Source: an uncultured Clostridia bacterium (GTDB taxonomy: Bacteria > Bacillota > Clostridia > Christensenellales > Borkfalkiaceae). From it: a stretch of DNA of 64,000 nucleotides. Shown here piece by piece: positions 1 through 7,335 of the stretch (position 1 is its first letter; every line of letters starts with the position of its first letter). The notes beneath the pieces were generated by a model. The model saw nothing but the letters and a program-made list of their open reading frames with translations. It was not told the origin of the DNA and ran no database searches. Position numbers and translations under genes: made by a program. The DNA lies in assembly GCA_947087265.1 (NCBI GenBank), contig CAMUBY010000004.1, forward strand, positions 1-64,000, in the 5' to 3' direction.

Positions 1-52
1 CCTGACACACGGCTTAGAAGGCCGTTGCTCTATCCACCTGAGCTACAGGCGC
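1..52 (-). tRNA. tRNA-Arg (anticodon TCT), 3' part outside the window
   Basis: Read on the minus strand, the sequence begins with acceptor strand GCGCCTG, a D stem GCTC/GAGC, and an anticodon stem ACGGC/GCCGT closing the loop CTTCTAA, so the anticodon is TCT (arginine). The variable loop and TPsiC arm are cut off by the window edge. It lies about 50 bp downstream of tRNA-Gly on the same strand and probably shares its transcript. Confidence 0.9.
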
Positions 53-101
53 ATACCTTTTACCGCTTTGAAGTTGCGCACACCTCAATTCGCGAAAGAA
101 A

Positions 102-175
102 TGGAGCGGGTGATGGGAATCGGACCCACGCGACCAGCTTGGAAGGCTGGGATTCTACCATTGAACTACACCCGC
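102..175 (-). tRNA. tRNA-Gly (anticodon TCC)
   Basis: The minus strand gives a complete cloverleaf. Acceptor GCGGGTG pairs with CACCCGC, the anticodon arm CCAGC-CTTCCAA-GCTGG gives anticodon TCC, the T arm is GTGGG/CCCAT with loop TCCGATT, and the gene encodes its 3' CCA. A good promoter lies directly upstream, so this is the first gene of a small tRNA transcript that continues into tRNA-Arg. Confidence 0.96.
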
Positions 176-196
176 ATTCATCAAAAGCACTTAATT

Positions 197-225
197 ATTC
201 TATCAAAGAATGCTATTCCTGTCAA
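197..225 (-). promoter_or_regulatory. Promoter of the tRNA-Gly/tRNA-Arg transcript
   Basis: On the minus strand TTGACA (225-220) is followed after 17 bp by TAGAAT (202-197), placing the start point a few bases upstream of tRNA-Gly. Confidence 0.75.
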
Positions 226-300
226 ATAATTTACGCCTAAATCTGAAATTTTTGTCTGAATTTTTTACAAAAAATTTATCAATTCTTTTTCATCGGGGGA

Positions 301-329
301 TTGTTTTTTTTACCGTCTTGTGGTAAAAT
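301..329 (+). promoter_or_regulatory. Promoter of the HAD phosphatase gene
   Basis: TTGTTT (301-306), a 17-bp spacer and TAAAAT (324-329). The expected start point is near 336, only about four bases before the ATG at 340, so the message would be leaderless or nearly so. Confidence 0.5.
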
Positions 330-339
330 ATTTGTCACT

Positions 340-1161
340 ATGAAAACATTATTTGTTTCGGATTTAGACGGTACACTACTCACACAAGAGGGCAGTGTTT
401 CCGCATACAGTTGCGAGCGGTTGAATCCGCTCCTCGAAAGGGGAATGGTTTTTACCTATGCCACGGCCCGTTCGGCTGTCAGCGCGCGCCGTGCCACCGA
501 AAAACTGCATATTACCGCGCCCGTTGTGCTGTATAACGGAGGTCTAATCTATGATTTTCATGAAGATAAAGTTCTCCGTGTCATCTTGTGCGAGCATGAC
601 GTCGCGGCGTACATTCTCAACGTACTCCTCAATTACAACGTGATGCCGTTCGTATACAGTTCAATTGAGCGCAAAGAGCGCGTTTCCTGGGTACAGGGAG
701 CGGAGTCGGAAGGCATGAAACGATATTTGAGTTACAGAAAGGGAGATGAGCGGCTATCTCCTGTTTCGCAAAGGGAAGAACTGCTCAAAGGACGGATTTT
801 CTATTTCAAGTGTATCGGTCCGTTTGACCTTCTCGCGCGCGTTTGGAACATACTCAAATACGATAACCGCATGATATGTATCTTCCACCAGGAAACCTAT
901 CATCAGGATTTTTGGATGGAAATATCTCCGCGTGAAGCGACGAAAGCCAATGCGGTCACTTTCTTAAAAAAGGAATTGCAATGCGAACGGCTTGTGTGTT
1001 TCGGCGATTCTTCGAACGATTCGGATATGTTCGACGTCTGCGACGAAAAATATGCCGTCATGAACGCAGATGACTGGCTGAAAGCGAAATCTACTTCGGT
1101 AATCGGTTATAGCGAAGAAGACGGGGTAGCAAAGTGGTTGGAAGCAAATTCGGGTTTCTGA
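340..1161 (+). CDS. HAD-superfamily (Cof-type) sugar-phosphate phosphatase
   Basis: Cytoplasmic hydrolase of about 273 residues in the Cof/YkrA group, which dephosphorylates sugar phosphates or similar small metabolites. The N-terminus carries HAD motif I as SDLDGTLL with the nucleophile Asp and the general acid Asp two residues on. The C-terminus carries motif IV as FGDSSNDSDMF, and the long middle part fits a type IIB cap. The ATG at 340 is chosen because the protein then begins six residues before the catalytic motif, as in the family; an upstream ATG at 301 would lie inside the promoter. No Shine-Dalgarno site precedes 340. The gene converges on the DUF1294 gene with a 14-bp gap. Substrate is not predictable. 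Confidence 0.85.
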   Translation: MKTLFVSDLDGTLLTQEGSVSAYSCERLNPLLERGMVFTYATARSAVSARRATEKLHITAPVVLYNGGLIYDFHEDKVLRVILCEHDVAAYILNVLLNYNVMPFVYSSIERKERVSWVQGAESEGMKRYLSYRKGDERLSPVSQREELLKGRIFYFKCIGPFDLLARVWNILKYDNRMICIFHQETYHQDFWMEISPREATKANAVTFLKKELQCERLVCFGDSSNDSDMFDVCDEKYAVMNADDWLKAKSTSVIGYSEEDGVAKWLEANSGF

Positions 1162-1175
1162 GCGCGTTTTGGAGT

Positions 1176-1469
1176 TTATAAAAGAACAAATATGCCGCGA
1201 TAACCGAGATAGAAGCAATAAATGTTCAGAACGGCGAGCAGGGGCATGGCAATCATAAACAGCAGATTGCTTAAACGGAACTTCATAAAAAACATGGAAG
1301 CGTAAACGGCGATTGCGCCGCCCATAATTGCGGCGAGAATGAGTTTTCCGTCGCTTTTCTGAAAGGATTTTCCGTCTTCCCAGTCGTCACGTTGCGTTTT
1401 CAGAAGTCGGAACGCATAAAAATTGATGGCAAGAATATAAACCGCAAAGAGGATATAAAGCAGTAACAT
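1176..1469 (-). CDS. DUF1294 family small membrane protein
   Basis: Protein of 97 residues with three hydrophobic segments: the N-terminal helix, the centre after DGKLILAAIMGGA, and the C-terminal third. The central motif (Gly-Gly-Ala followed by a Phe-rich helix and a Lys-Phe-Arg turn) is typical of DUF1294, a family of small inner-membrane proteins without known function. Full length for the family. It is convergent with the phosphatase gene and downstream of the flavodoxin-fold gene, from which a hairpin separates it. Confidence 0.75.
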   Translation of the reverse strand: MLLLYILFAVYILAINFYAFRLLKTQRDDWEDGKSFQKSDGKLILAAIMGGAIAVYASMFFMKFRLSNLLFMIAMPLLAVLNIYCFYLGYRGIFVLL

Positions 1470-1548
1470 ATCGGAATCAGTATGTGCGGTTTTCCGATAA
1501 TAACCCGTAAAAAGAGCGGCAGAAATCGCAATTCCCAGAAGAATGACA

Positions 1549-1581
1549 AAAGAGCAAAGATTTTAATCATCTTTGCTCTTT
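1549..1581 (-). terminator. Hairpin between the flavoprotein and DUF1294 genes
   Basis: Thirteen-base arms AAGAGCAAAGAT and ATCTTTGCTCTT flank a 7-nt loop. The T run is short on the minus strand (TTTT then G) and longer on the plus strand, so it may work weakly for the minus-strand flavoprotein gene. Confidence 0.6.
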
Positions 1582-1602
1582 TTGCTTGCATTAAACTCTA
1601 AT

Positions 1603-2322
1603 TTAATTTTTCCACGGTCGTTTATTTTTGAGCCATCCGTTCTGCTCCCAATATTTACAATCGGCGCTTTCGATGTTTTTTGATAGAATAGATTTTTGTA
1701 TTTTACGGCAAATAATAAATTTAATTTTAGTCACCAACTTTGTTTTTGCGGGCTTTGAATAATCGGTTTTACCGTATTTTTCGGAAAGCTTTTTTACCTT
1801 TTGCGTTATCCTGTTCCGTTTGCTTTCGTCAAGTTTATCCCACACGATATTGCTCATGAGTTTTGCGGTAAAAATTTTTATATGTGAAATTCCCCACCAC
1901 GATAAGCTGTCTTTGATATCTTTTGCCGTAGATTTTGCTCCCGCACCCAAACATTGCGTTAAAATAACGGCGCGCTTGCCGAACATCTCTTTGGCGGGAC
2001 GGTGCGGCATCCAACGATACCCGAAATGGTCTAAAAGCGTTTTCATTGCGCCCGTGGCGTGCATTACATAAGCCGGTGATGTAAAGACAATTAAATCGGC
2101 TTCGAGTAACGCTTTTTCAATTTTTCGGATATATTCGGCGTGTTTGCACAAAGATTCGCTTTTTGTAAAGCAAGCGGTACAGCCCAAGCAAAAAGCGGGA
2201 CAATCCTTCGGCAAATAAAATTCGGTGATATTTGAATTTTTTCTGAACCGTTCTAAAAATATCTCTTTTATCCGATATGTAATGCCATGCTTTTCTGTAC
2301 CGTTGATAACCGTTATATTCAT
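1603..2322 (-). CDS. Flavodoxin-fold NAD(P)H-dependent oxidoreductase
   Basis: Protein of 239 residues. The N-terminus (MNITVINGTEKHGITYRI) is the FMN-phosphate-binding start of the NADPH-dependent FMN reductase / iron-sulfur-flavoprotein fold. CPAFCLGCTACF near residue 45-55 is a cysteine cluster as seen in the iron-sulfur-flavoprotein subgroup, and FTSPAYVMHATGAMKTLLDHFGY is the second FMN loop. It probably reduces quinones, nitro compounds or another small acceptor in the cytoplasm; the real substrate is unknown. The basic C-terminal ~60 residues are outside the core fold. It is a single-gene unit bracketed by hairpins on both sides. Confidence 0.75.
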   Translation of the reverse strand: MNITVINGTEKHGITYRIKEIFLERFRKNSNITEFYLPKDCPAFCLGCTACFTKSESLCKHAEYIRKIEKALLEADLIVFTSPAYVMHATGAMKTLLDHFGYRWMPHRPAKEMFGKRAVILTQCLGAGAKSTAKDIKDSLSWWGISHIKIFTAKLMSNIVWDKLDESKRNRITQKVKKLSEKYGKTDYSKPAKTKLVTKIKFIICRKIQKSILSKNIESADCKYWEQNGWLKNKRPWKN

Positions 2323-2358
2323 TTAGTATTGCTCCGTAAAATATCATAACCCGAAATC

Positions 2359-2400
2359 AAAAAGCGCGCTGCCTTGCTTACAAGGTGTAGTGCGCTTTTT
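2359..2400 (-). terminator. Terminator after the TSCPD gene
   Basis: Outer arms AAAAAGCGC and GCGCTTTTT enclose an inner stem CCTTG-CTTA-CAAGG. On the minus strand the hairpin ends in TTTTT and follows the TSCPD-domain gene by about 60 bp. It could also act on the plus strand. Confidence 0.8.
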
Positions 2401-2462
2401 GTTTATTTGCTCATTGGATACGGGAGCGGCAATTATTGCCCGCTCTTTCATGTTTTTTAGAA

Positions 2463-2711
2463 TTATTTTTGTTTGAGATAGGGTTCCAGTGCTAAGGCAA
2501 GCTGGTCGGGGCAAGACGTGTTTTGCTTGCAACGGATTCCTTTGAGGAGGGGAACAACCTCGTCGGGCGTTTTTCCTTCTACAAGTCTGCCGATTCCCTG
2601 CAAATTGCCGCTGCAACCGCCGATAAACTTGACGCCGTGAATTTTGTTTTCGGCATCCAAATCGAAAATAATCTGTTTGCTGCAAGTGCCTCTGGTTGAA
2701 TAAGTAATCAT
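2463..2711 (-). CDS. TSCPD domain protein (four-Cys small protein)
   Basis: Protein of 82 residues matching the small four-cysteine TSCPD proteins common in Clostridia. It starts MITYSTRGTCSKQI, has a central GCSGNLQGIGRLVEGK and the signature NTSCPDQLA that names the domain. Cysteines at about residues 10, 34, 61 and 67 may bind a metal. The same domain occurs at the end of some vitamin-B12-dependent ribonucleotide reductases, but no function is established for the stand-alone form. The start has a clear ribosome site (GGAGG just upstream on the minus strand), and the gene follows the DUF4364 gene closely, likely in one operon. Confidence 0.85.
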   Translation of the reverse strand: MITYSTRGTCSKQIIFDLDAENKIHGVKFIGGCSGNLQGIGRLVEGKTPDEVVPLLKGIRCKQNTSCPDQLALALEPYLKQK

Positions 2712-2720
2712 AATTTCCTC

Positions 2721-3245
2721 CTAATCTACAAGTGTTTCGTATACGACGGAATAGAGTTCCGATGCTTTATCTTCCCATTTTTTGAAGATGGTGTTGGCAG
2801 TTTTTTTATCGGGTACTACAAATTTGAGCTCCAACATGGGTTGAATGGGTGCAAGTATTTTTAAGAATACGGTGTAGGTGCCGTCTTTATTTTGGAAATA
2901 ATCCGCCTTGCAATCCTGACGGGTACGGAATTTCGCGCTGTTGTTTTTAATAAACCGTGAAATCTCCTCGCGGGAGCTTCTCGGAATATTGATATAGAAA
3001 TTCGCAAGCGTTTCTCTTCCCTCGGGGGTAATGATATAGAGAGGGTCGTCGGAACTCGGAATTTCGCAGATAAAGCCGTCGGAAAGCAGTTTGTGAATGA
3101 GCACCACGCAATCCATATAATTTATCCAGTCGTTGGAAAGGGTGCACATATCGATGATGGTGCGGTCGGAAAGGGGGCTTTCCATTTTATCAAAGACGAA
3201 AAGAAGTATTAACTTGTTTACCGACGTTTCGCCTTTAATTTGCAT
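2721..3245 (-). CDS. DUF4364 family winged-helix protein
   Basis: Protein of 174 residues. The N-terminal ~75 residues (NKLILLFVFDKMESPLSDR onward) look like a winged helix with 'LIHKLLSDGFI' and 'YIITPEGRETL' as the recognition-helix and wing region. The remainder is a small mixed domain. This is the DUF4364 architecture found across Clostridia, generally regarded as a putative transcription regulator; its target is unknown. It heads an operon with the TSCPD gene 9 bp downstream. A consensus promoter and a hairpin-bearing leader of about 100 nt precede it. Confidence 0.8.
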   Translation of the reverse strand: MQIKGETSVNKLILLFVFDKMESPLSDRTIIDMCTLSNDWINYMDCVVLIHKLLSDGFICEIPSSDDPLYIITPEGRETLANFYINIPRSSREEISRFIKNNSAKFRTRQDCKADYFQNKDGTYTVFLKILAPIQPMLELKFVVPDKKTANTIFKKWEDKASELYSVVYETLVD

Positions 3246-3299
3246 AAATGCTTTGTCCTTTGAATTTTTTGCCGTATTGATAACGCAACCGACACAACT

Positions 3300-3321
3300 A
3301 GCCGCTTAATATCAAGCGGCT
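3300..3321. other. Perfect inverted repeat in the DUF4364 leader
   Basis: AGCCGCTT and AAGCGGCT flank a 6-nt loop. There is no T run on either strand, so it is not a standard terminator. It lies inside the predicted DUF4364 transcript leader (start point near 3345, ATG at 3245) and could be an RNA hairpin or a protein-binding site, possibly for DUF4364 itself. Confidence 0.6.
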
Positions 3322-3350
3322 GTCAATGAATCGTTCTGTTAAGTGCTTTC

Positions 3351-3379
3351 ATTATACCTAAATTCAGGGATAAAATCAA
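3351..3379 (-). promoter_or_regulatory. Promoter of the DUF4364-TSCPD operon
   Basis: On the minus strand TTGATT (3379-3374), a 17-bp spacer, then TATAAT (3356-3351). It is divergent from the miaB promoter, the two -35 boxes lying about 20 bp apart. Confidence 0.7.
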
Positions 3380-3398
3380 GATATTTCGGGAAAATTCT

Positions 3399-3427
3399 TT
3401 CACATTTTTTACGTTTTGTGGTATAAT
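3399..3427 (+). promoter_or_regulatory. Promoter of the miaB-mutS-mutL-miaA transcript
   Basis: TTCACA (3399-3404), 17-bp spacer and a consensus TATAAT (3422-3427) with an extended -10 TG at 3419-3420. The miaB start codon is 25 bp downstream. Confidence 0.8.
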
Positions 3428-3451
3428 GTATGCTCGGAGAAGTAGAAATAC

Positions 3452-4753
3452 ATGAAATATCATATCGTAACGTACGGTTGTCAAATGAATCTTCACGAAT
3501 CGGAAAAGATTGCGGGGATTTTGCGCGAAAAGGGCTATCGGGAAAGTGCTCCGCTCGAAGAGGCGGATATCATCGTATTCAATACTTGTTGTATTCGTGA
3601 GAATGCGGAAAACCACGCGTTCGGGAATATCGGCTCGTTGAAAAAGTTAAAGCGCGCGAAAAAAGATTTATTGATTGCCGTAGGCGGCTGTATGGTGCAG
3701 GAGGCAGGCAAAGCGGAACTTCTGAAAGAGAAATTTCCTTTCATTGATATTCTGTTCGGAACGCATAATCTGAGCGAACTTGCCGACTTAATCGTAAGAA
3801 AGCGTTTACAGAAAAAGGCGGTTCTTTCCGTATCCGACGAAAGAAAAGAGATTGAAGACGGCATTTCGCCCGTGCGGACAAGTTATCCCAACGCCTGGGT
3901 GAATATTACTTACGGTTGCAATAATTTCTGTTCTTACTGTATTGTTCCCTATGTGCGCGGCAGAGAACGCTCCCGCCGCAAAGAAGATATTATATCCGAA
4001 GTCAAACAGTTGATTGCAGAAGGGTATAAGGAAATAACCTTGCTTGGTCAGAACGTGAATTCTTACCGTGACGGCGAAACGGCGTTTCCCGCGCTGCTCG
4101 ATGAAGTAGCGTCAATCAAAGGAAACTTCCGTTTGCGGTTCATGACATCGCACCCCAAGGATTTTTCCGCGGAACTCGTTGCGGTCATGAAAAAGCACAC
4201 AAATATTTGCAGGGTGTTGCATCTGCCCGCGCAGTCGGGTTCCAACCGCATTTTAGAACTGATGAACCGCCGCTACACGCGTGAAAAATATCTGGAAAAC
4301 GTAAAGTATCTGAAATCGGAAATTCCAGACGCAGAACTCACGACCGACCTTATCGTCGGTTTCCCGACCGAAACGGAAGAGGACTTTGAAGATACGCTCT
4401 CGCTTGTACGGGAGGCAGATTTTGCTTCGGCATTCACGTTTATTTATTCTCCGCGCAAGGGGACCAGGGCGGCGGAAATGGAAGGGCAGATTCCCGAAGA
4501 GGTGAGTAAAGAGCGCATTGTAAAACTCATCGAACTCGTCAACGCGCAGACGCGCGAAAAGAGCGGGAAGTACGTCGGGCACACGGCGGAAATTCTCTGC
4601 GAAGGCTACGACGAAAAGAAGAAACTTTATTTGGGGCGCGATACTTACGGCAGAATGGGGTATTTTGCGAGCGAAACCAACCCGATTGGGGAATTTGTAA
4701 CGCTGAAAATTACACGTGCGAGCGGAATTTCACTCTACGGCGAACGGATATAA
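3452..4753 (+). CDS. miaB: tRNA-2-methylthio-N6-dimethylallyladenosine synthase MiaB
   Basis: Radical-SAM methylthiotransferase that adds a methylthio group to i6A at position 37 of tRNAs reading codons that start with U. The 433-residue protein has the three parts of the family. An N-terminal UPF0004 domain has cluster cysteines C10, C46 and C80. The radical-SAM domain has C156-x3-C160-x2-C163 (YGCNNFCSYC). A C-terminal TRAM domain lies around residues 370-433. It sits in the same transcript as miaA, which makes its i6A substrate, so the two steps of one modification are co-encoded. Start is the ATG 25 bp after the -10 box. Confidence 0.95.
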   Translation: MKYHIVTYGCQMNLHESEKIAGILREKGYRESAPLEEADIIVFNTCCIRENAENHAFGNIGSLKKLKRAKKDLLIAVGGCMVQEAGKAELLKEKFPFIDILFGTHNLSELADLIVRKRLQKKAVLSVSDERKEIEDGISPVRTSYPNAWVNITYGCNNFCSYCIVPYVRGRERSRRKEDIISEVKQLIAEGYKEITLLGQNVNSYRDGETAFPALLDEVASIKGNFRLRFMTSHPKDFSAELVAVMKKHTNICRVLHLPAQSGSNRILELMNRRYTREKYLENVKYLKSEIPDAELTTDLIVGFPTETEEDFEDTLSLVREADFASAFTFIYSPRKGTRAAEMEGQIPEEVSKERIVKLIELVNAQTREKSGKYVGHTAEILCEGYDEKKKLYLGRDTYGRMGYFASETNPIGEFVTLKITRASGISLYGERI

Positions 4754-4764
4754 AGGGAGAAACC

Positions 4765-7335
4765 ATGGCAATTTCACCAATGATGGAACACTATCTACAA
4801 ATGAAAGAGAAGTACAAAGACTGTATTCTCTTTTATCGGCTCGGTGATTTTTACGAAATGTTTTTTGAGGACGCCGAGCGCGTTTCTAAAATGCTCGATT
4901 TAACGCTGACGGGCAAGAACTGCGGCGCAGAGGAGCGCGCGCCCATGTGCGGCATTCCTTTTCATGCGGCAGATACGTATATTGCAAAATTAGTGGCGAT
5001 GGGCGAGCGCGTTGCAATTTGCGAGCAGCTCAGCGAACCGAAGCCCGGCAAGGAAATCGTGAAGCGCGACGTCGTACGTATTGTTTCGGCAGGAACGGTT
5101 ACGGAAGAAGGTCTGCTTGACGAAAAGCGCAACAATTACATTGCCTGTGCTTACAAGAACGGCGCGGCGTATGCGCTTGCCTGGGCGGATATAACAACGG
5201 GCGAGTTTTCGGCGTGCGAAGAGGACAACGCGGAAAATTTGATTTCCACGCTTGCCAATCTTTCCGTTGCGGAAATTATCTGTAACCAGGAACTGCTGTT
5301 TGACGTCAAAGAACGCGTCGAAAAAGAACGGCTGTTGCCGTCGCTCTCCTGTTATCTGCCCTGGGCGTTTGAATATGCGACGGCGGAGAAGAACGTTAAG
5401 GAGCAGTTTTCGGTTTCATCAATCGACGCGCTCGGCTTAAACGGACGTAAGGGCGCGTTGATTGCGGCAGGCGCGCTCATCGAATATTTACGCGACACGC
5501 AGAAGCACGCGCTCAAAAACATCAACGCGCTCCGCTATACGGAGAACAGCCGTTATATGAAGCTCGACCCGATTGCCGTGCGCAATCTCGAAATTATGAA
5601 AAACAACGCGGAGGGCTCCAAATACGGCTCTCTTTTATGGTTGCTCGACCACACGAAAACGGGTATGGGAGCGCGGAAACTTGCTTCCGTGCTGCTTCAC
5701 CCGCTCATGCAGAAATCGGAAATCGAAATGCGGCTCGACGCAGTAAGCGAACTGTTCGAGGCATCTGTGGTTAGAATGGAACTTCACAGACTCCTTTCCG
5801 AAGTCAGGGATATCGAACGGCTTACGGGCAGAGTTTCCAACGGAAACCTGCAACCCAAAGACTGTCTGGCGCTGTCTTCTTCGCTTGCCGTCATTCCCGC
5901 GTTAAAAATGCAGATGGCGGGATTTACGTCTGTTCCGCTGAAACAAATTTTCGAGCGTCTCATCGATACGCGCGAACTTTGCGATTTGTTGAACCGTGCT
6001 ATTTCTCCCGACGCTACCACGCGGAAAGAGGGCAACTACATCAAGGCGGGCTACAATAAACAGCTTGACGAATTGAGAGAAGTGAAGAACAACAGTACTT
6101 CGCTGGTTGCGGAACTGGAAGCGCGCGAACGGGAAAAAACGGGAATCCGAACCTTGAAAGTGGGGTATAACCGCGTATTCGGATATTATATCGAAGTTAC
6201 TAAATCCTTTCTCGAAAAAATACCTTTTTCCTATATCCGCAGGCAGACGCTTGCGGGGGCGGAACGCTTTACTACGGACGAATTGAAAGAATTGGAACAG
6301 AGCGTGCTCGGAAGCAGCGATAAAGCGGCGCGCCTTGAAGAGTATCTCTATGAGGAAATTCTGGAAATTTTAACAAAGAACATTTCGGCGTTGAAAGTAA
6401 TTGCGGAAGCGGTTGCTTCGCTCGATTGTTTTGTTTCCCTTGCGGTAGTTGCCAAAGAAAACAAATATTGCAGACCGGAAATAACGGAGTCGGGCGCGTT
6501 GGAAATCAAGGAGGGGCGTCATCCCGTGGTAGAAGCTATTTCCAAAGAACGCTTCATTCCCAACGACGGGCTGCTCGACTGCGGCGAAAACCGTGCGATG
6601 ATTATTACGGGCCCCAATATGGCAGGCAAGAGCACCTATTTAAGACAGATAGCGCTCACAGTGTTTATGGCGCAAATCGGAAGCTTTGTTCCTGCAAAGC
6701 AGGCTTGCATTCCCGTTTGCGACCGCATTTTTACGCGTATCGGCGCAAGCGACAACCTCATTCTCGACCGCAGTACCTTTATGGTAGAAATGACGGAAGT
6801 TGCCAATATTCTGCGGAACGCAACCGAGAAAAGTCTTTTGATTCTCGATGAGGTGGGGCGTGGAACAAGTACTTACGACGGGCTTTCCATTGCCTGGGCG
6901 GTCGTGGAATATCTGACGCAAAACGTGCGCGCCAAAACGCTGTTTGCAACCCATTATCACGAACTGACGGAACTCGAAGGGAAGTTAGAAGGGGTGAAAA
7001 ACTATAAAATCAATGTACGGGAAATCGGCGGAAGCATTGTGTTTTTGCGGAAAATTGTGCGCGGCGGTGCATCGAAAAGTTTCGGCGTGGAAGTTGCCGC
7101 GCTGGCAGGTGTGCCCGAGGTTGTCACGTCGCGCGCAAAATGTATTCTGAATACGCTCGAAAAGAACGATTTGGCGTCACGTCCCGTTTCCTTTGAAGAA
7201 GCGGAAGATGCGGAAGAGAAGTTCTCCGAAAGCACGTTTAATGTCAGAGCCGAGCTTGAAGGAATCGACGTAAACGCGCTTACGCCCTTGCAGGCGCTGT
7301 CGCTCATCTCCGAATGGAAGGAGAAACTTAAATGA
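4765..7335 (+). CDS. mutS: DNA mismatch repair protein MutS
   Basis: Mismatch sensor ATPase of 856 residues, normal length. The N-terminal mismatch-binding motif is GDFYEMF with F29 and E31, which wedge and contact the mispaired base. The C-terminal ABC-type ATPase has Walker A GPNMAGKST at about residue 617, Walker B LLILDEVGRGTSTYDG and the signature region between them. It recognises mismatches and recruits MutL, encoded immediately downstream. The gene follows miaB by 11 bp with ribosome site GGGAG, and its stop overlaps the mutL start by four bases, indicating translational coupling. Confidence 0.97.
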   Translation: MAISPMMEHYLQMKEKYKDCILFYRLGDFYEMFFEDAERVSKMLDLTLTGKNCGAEERAPMCGIPFHAADTYIAKLVAMGERVAICEQLSEPKPGKEIVKRDVVRIVSAGTVTEEGLLDEKRNNYIACAYKNGAAYALAWADITTGEFSACEEDNAENLISTLANLSVAEIICNQELLFDVKERVEKERLLPSLSCYLPWAFEYATAEKNVKEQFSVSSIDALGLNGRKGALIAAGALIEYLRDTQKHALKNINALRYTENSRYMKLDPIAVRNLEIMKNNAEGSKYGSLLWLLDHTKTGMGARKLASVLLHPLMQKSEIEMRLDAVSELFEASVVRMELHRLLSEVRDIERLTGRVSNGNLQPKDCLALSSSLAVIPALKMQMAGFTSVPLKQIFERLIDTRELCDLLNRAISPDATTRKEGNYIKAGYNKQLDELREVKNNSTSLVAELEAREREKTGIRTLKVGYNRVFGYYIEVTKSFLEKIPFSYIRRQTLAGAERFTTDELKELEQSVLGSSDKAARLEEYLYEEILEILTKNISALKVIAEAVASLDCFVSLAVVAKENKYCRPEITESGALEIKEGRHPVVEAISKERFIPNDGLLDCGENRAMIITGPNMAGKSTYLRQIALTVFMAQIGSFVPAKQACIPVCDRIFTRIGASDNLILDRSTFMVEMTEVANILRNATEKSLLILDEVGRGTSTYDGLSIAWAVVEYLTQNVRAKTLFATHYHELTELEGKLEGVKNYKINVREIGGSIVFLRKIVRGGASKSFGVEVAALAGVPEVVTSRAKCILNTLEKNDLASRPVSFEEAEDAEEKFSESTFNVRAELEGIDVNALTPLQALSLISEWKEKLK

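Noticed and set aside
1400..1591. 63-codon minus-strand frame upstream of the DUF1294 gene
   Set aside because: It overlaps the DUF1294 gene in another frame, runs through the hairpin at 1549-1581 and has no ribosome site.
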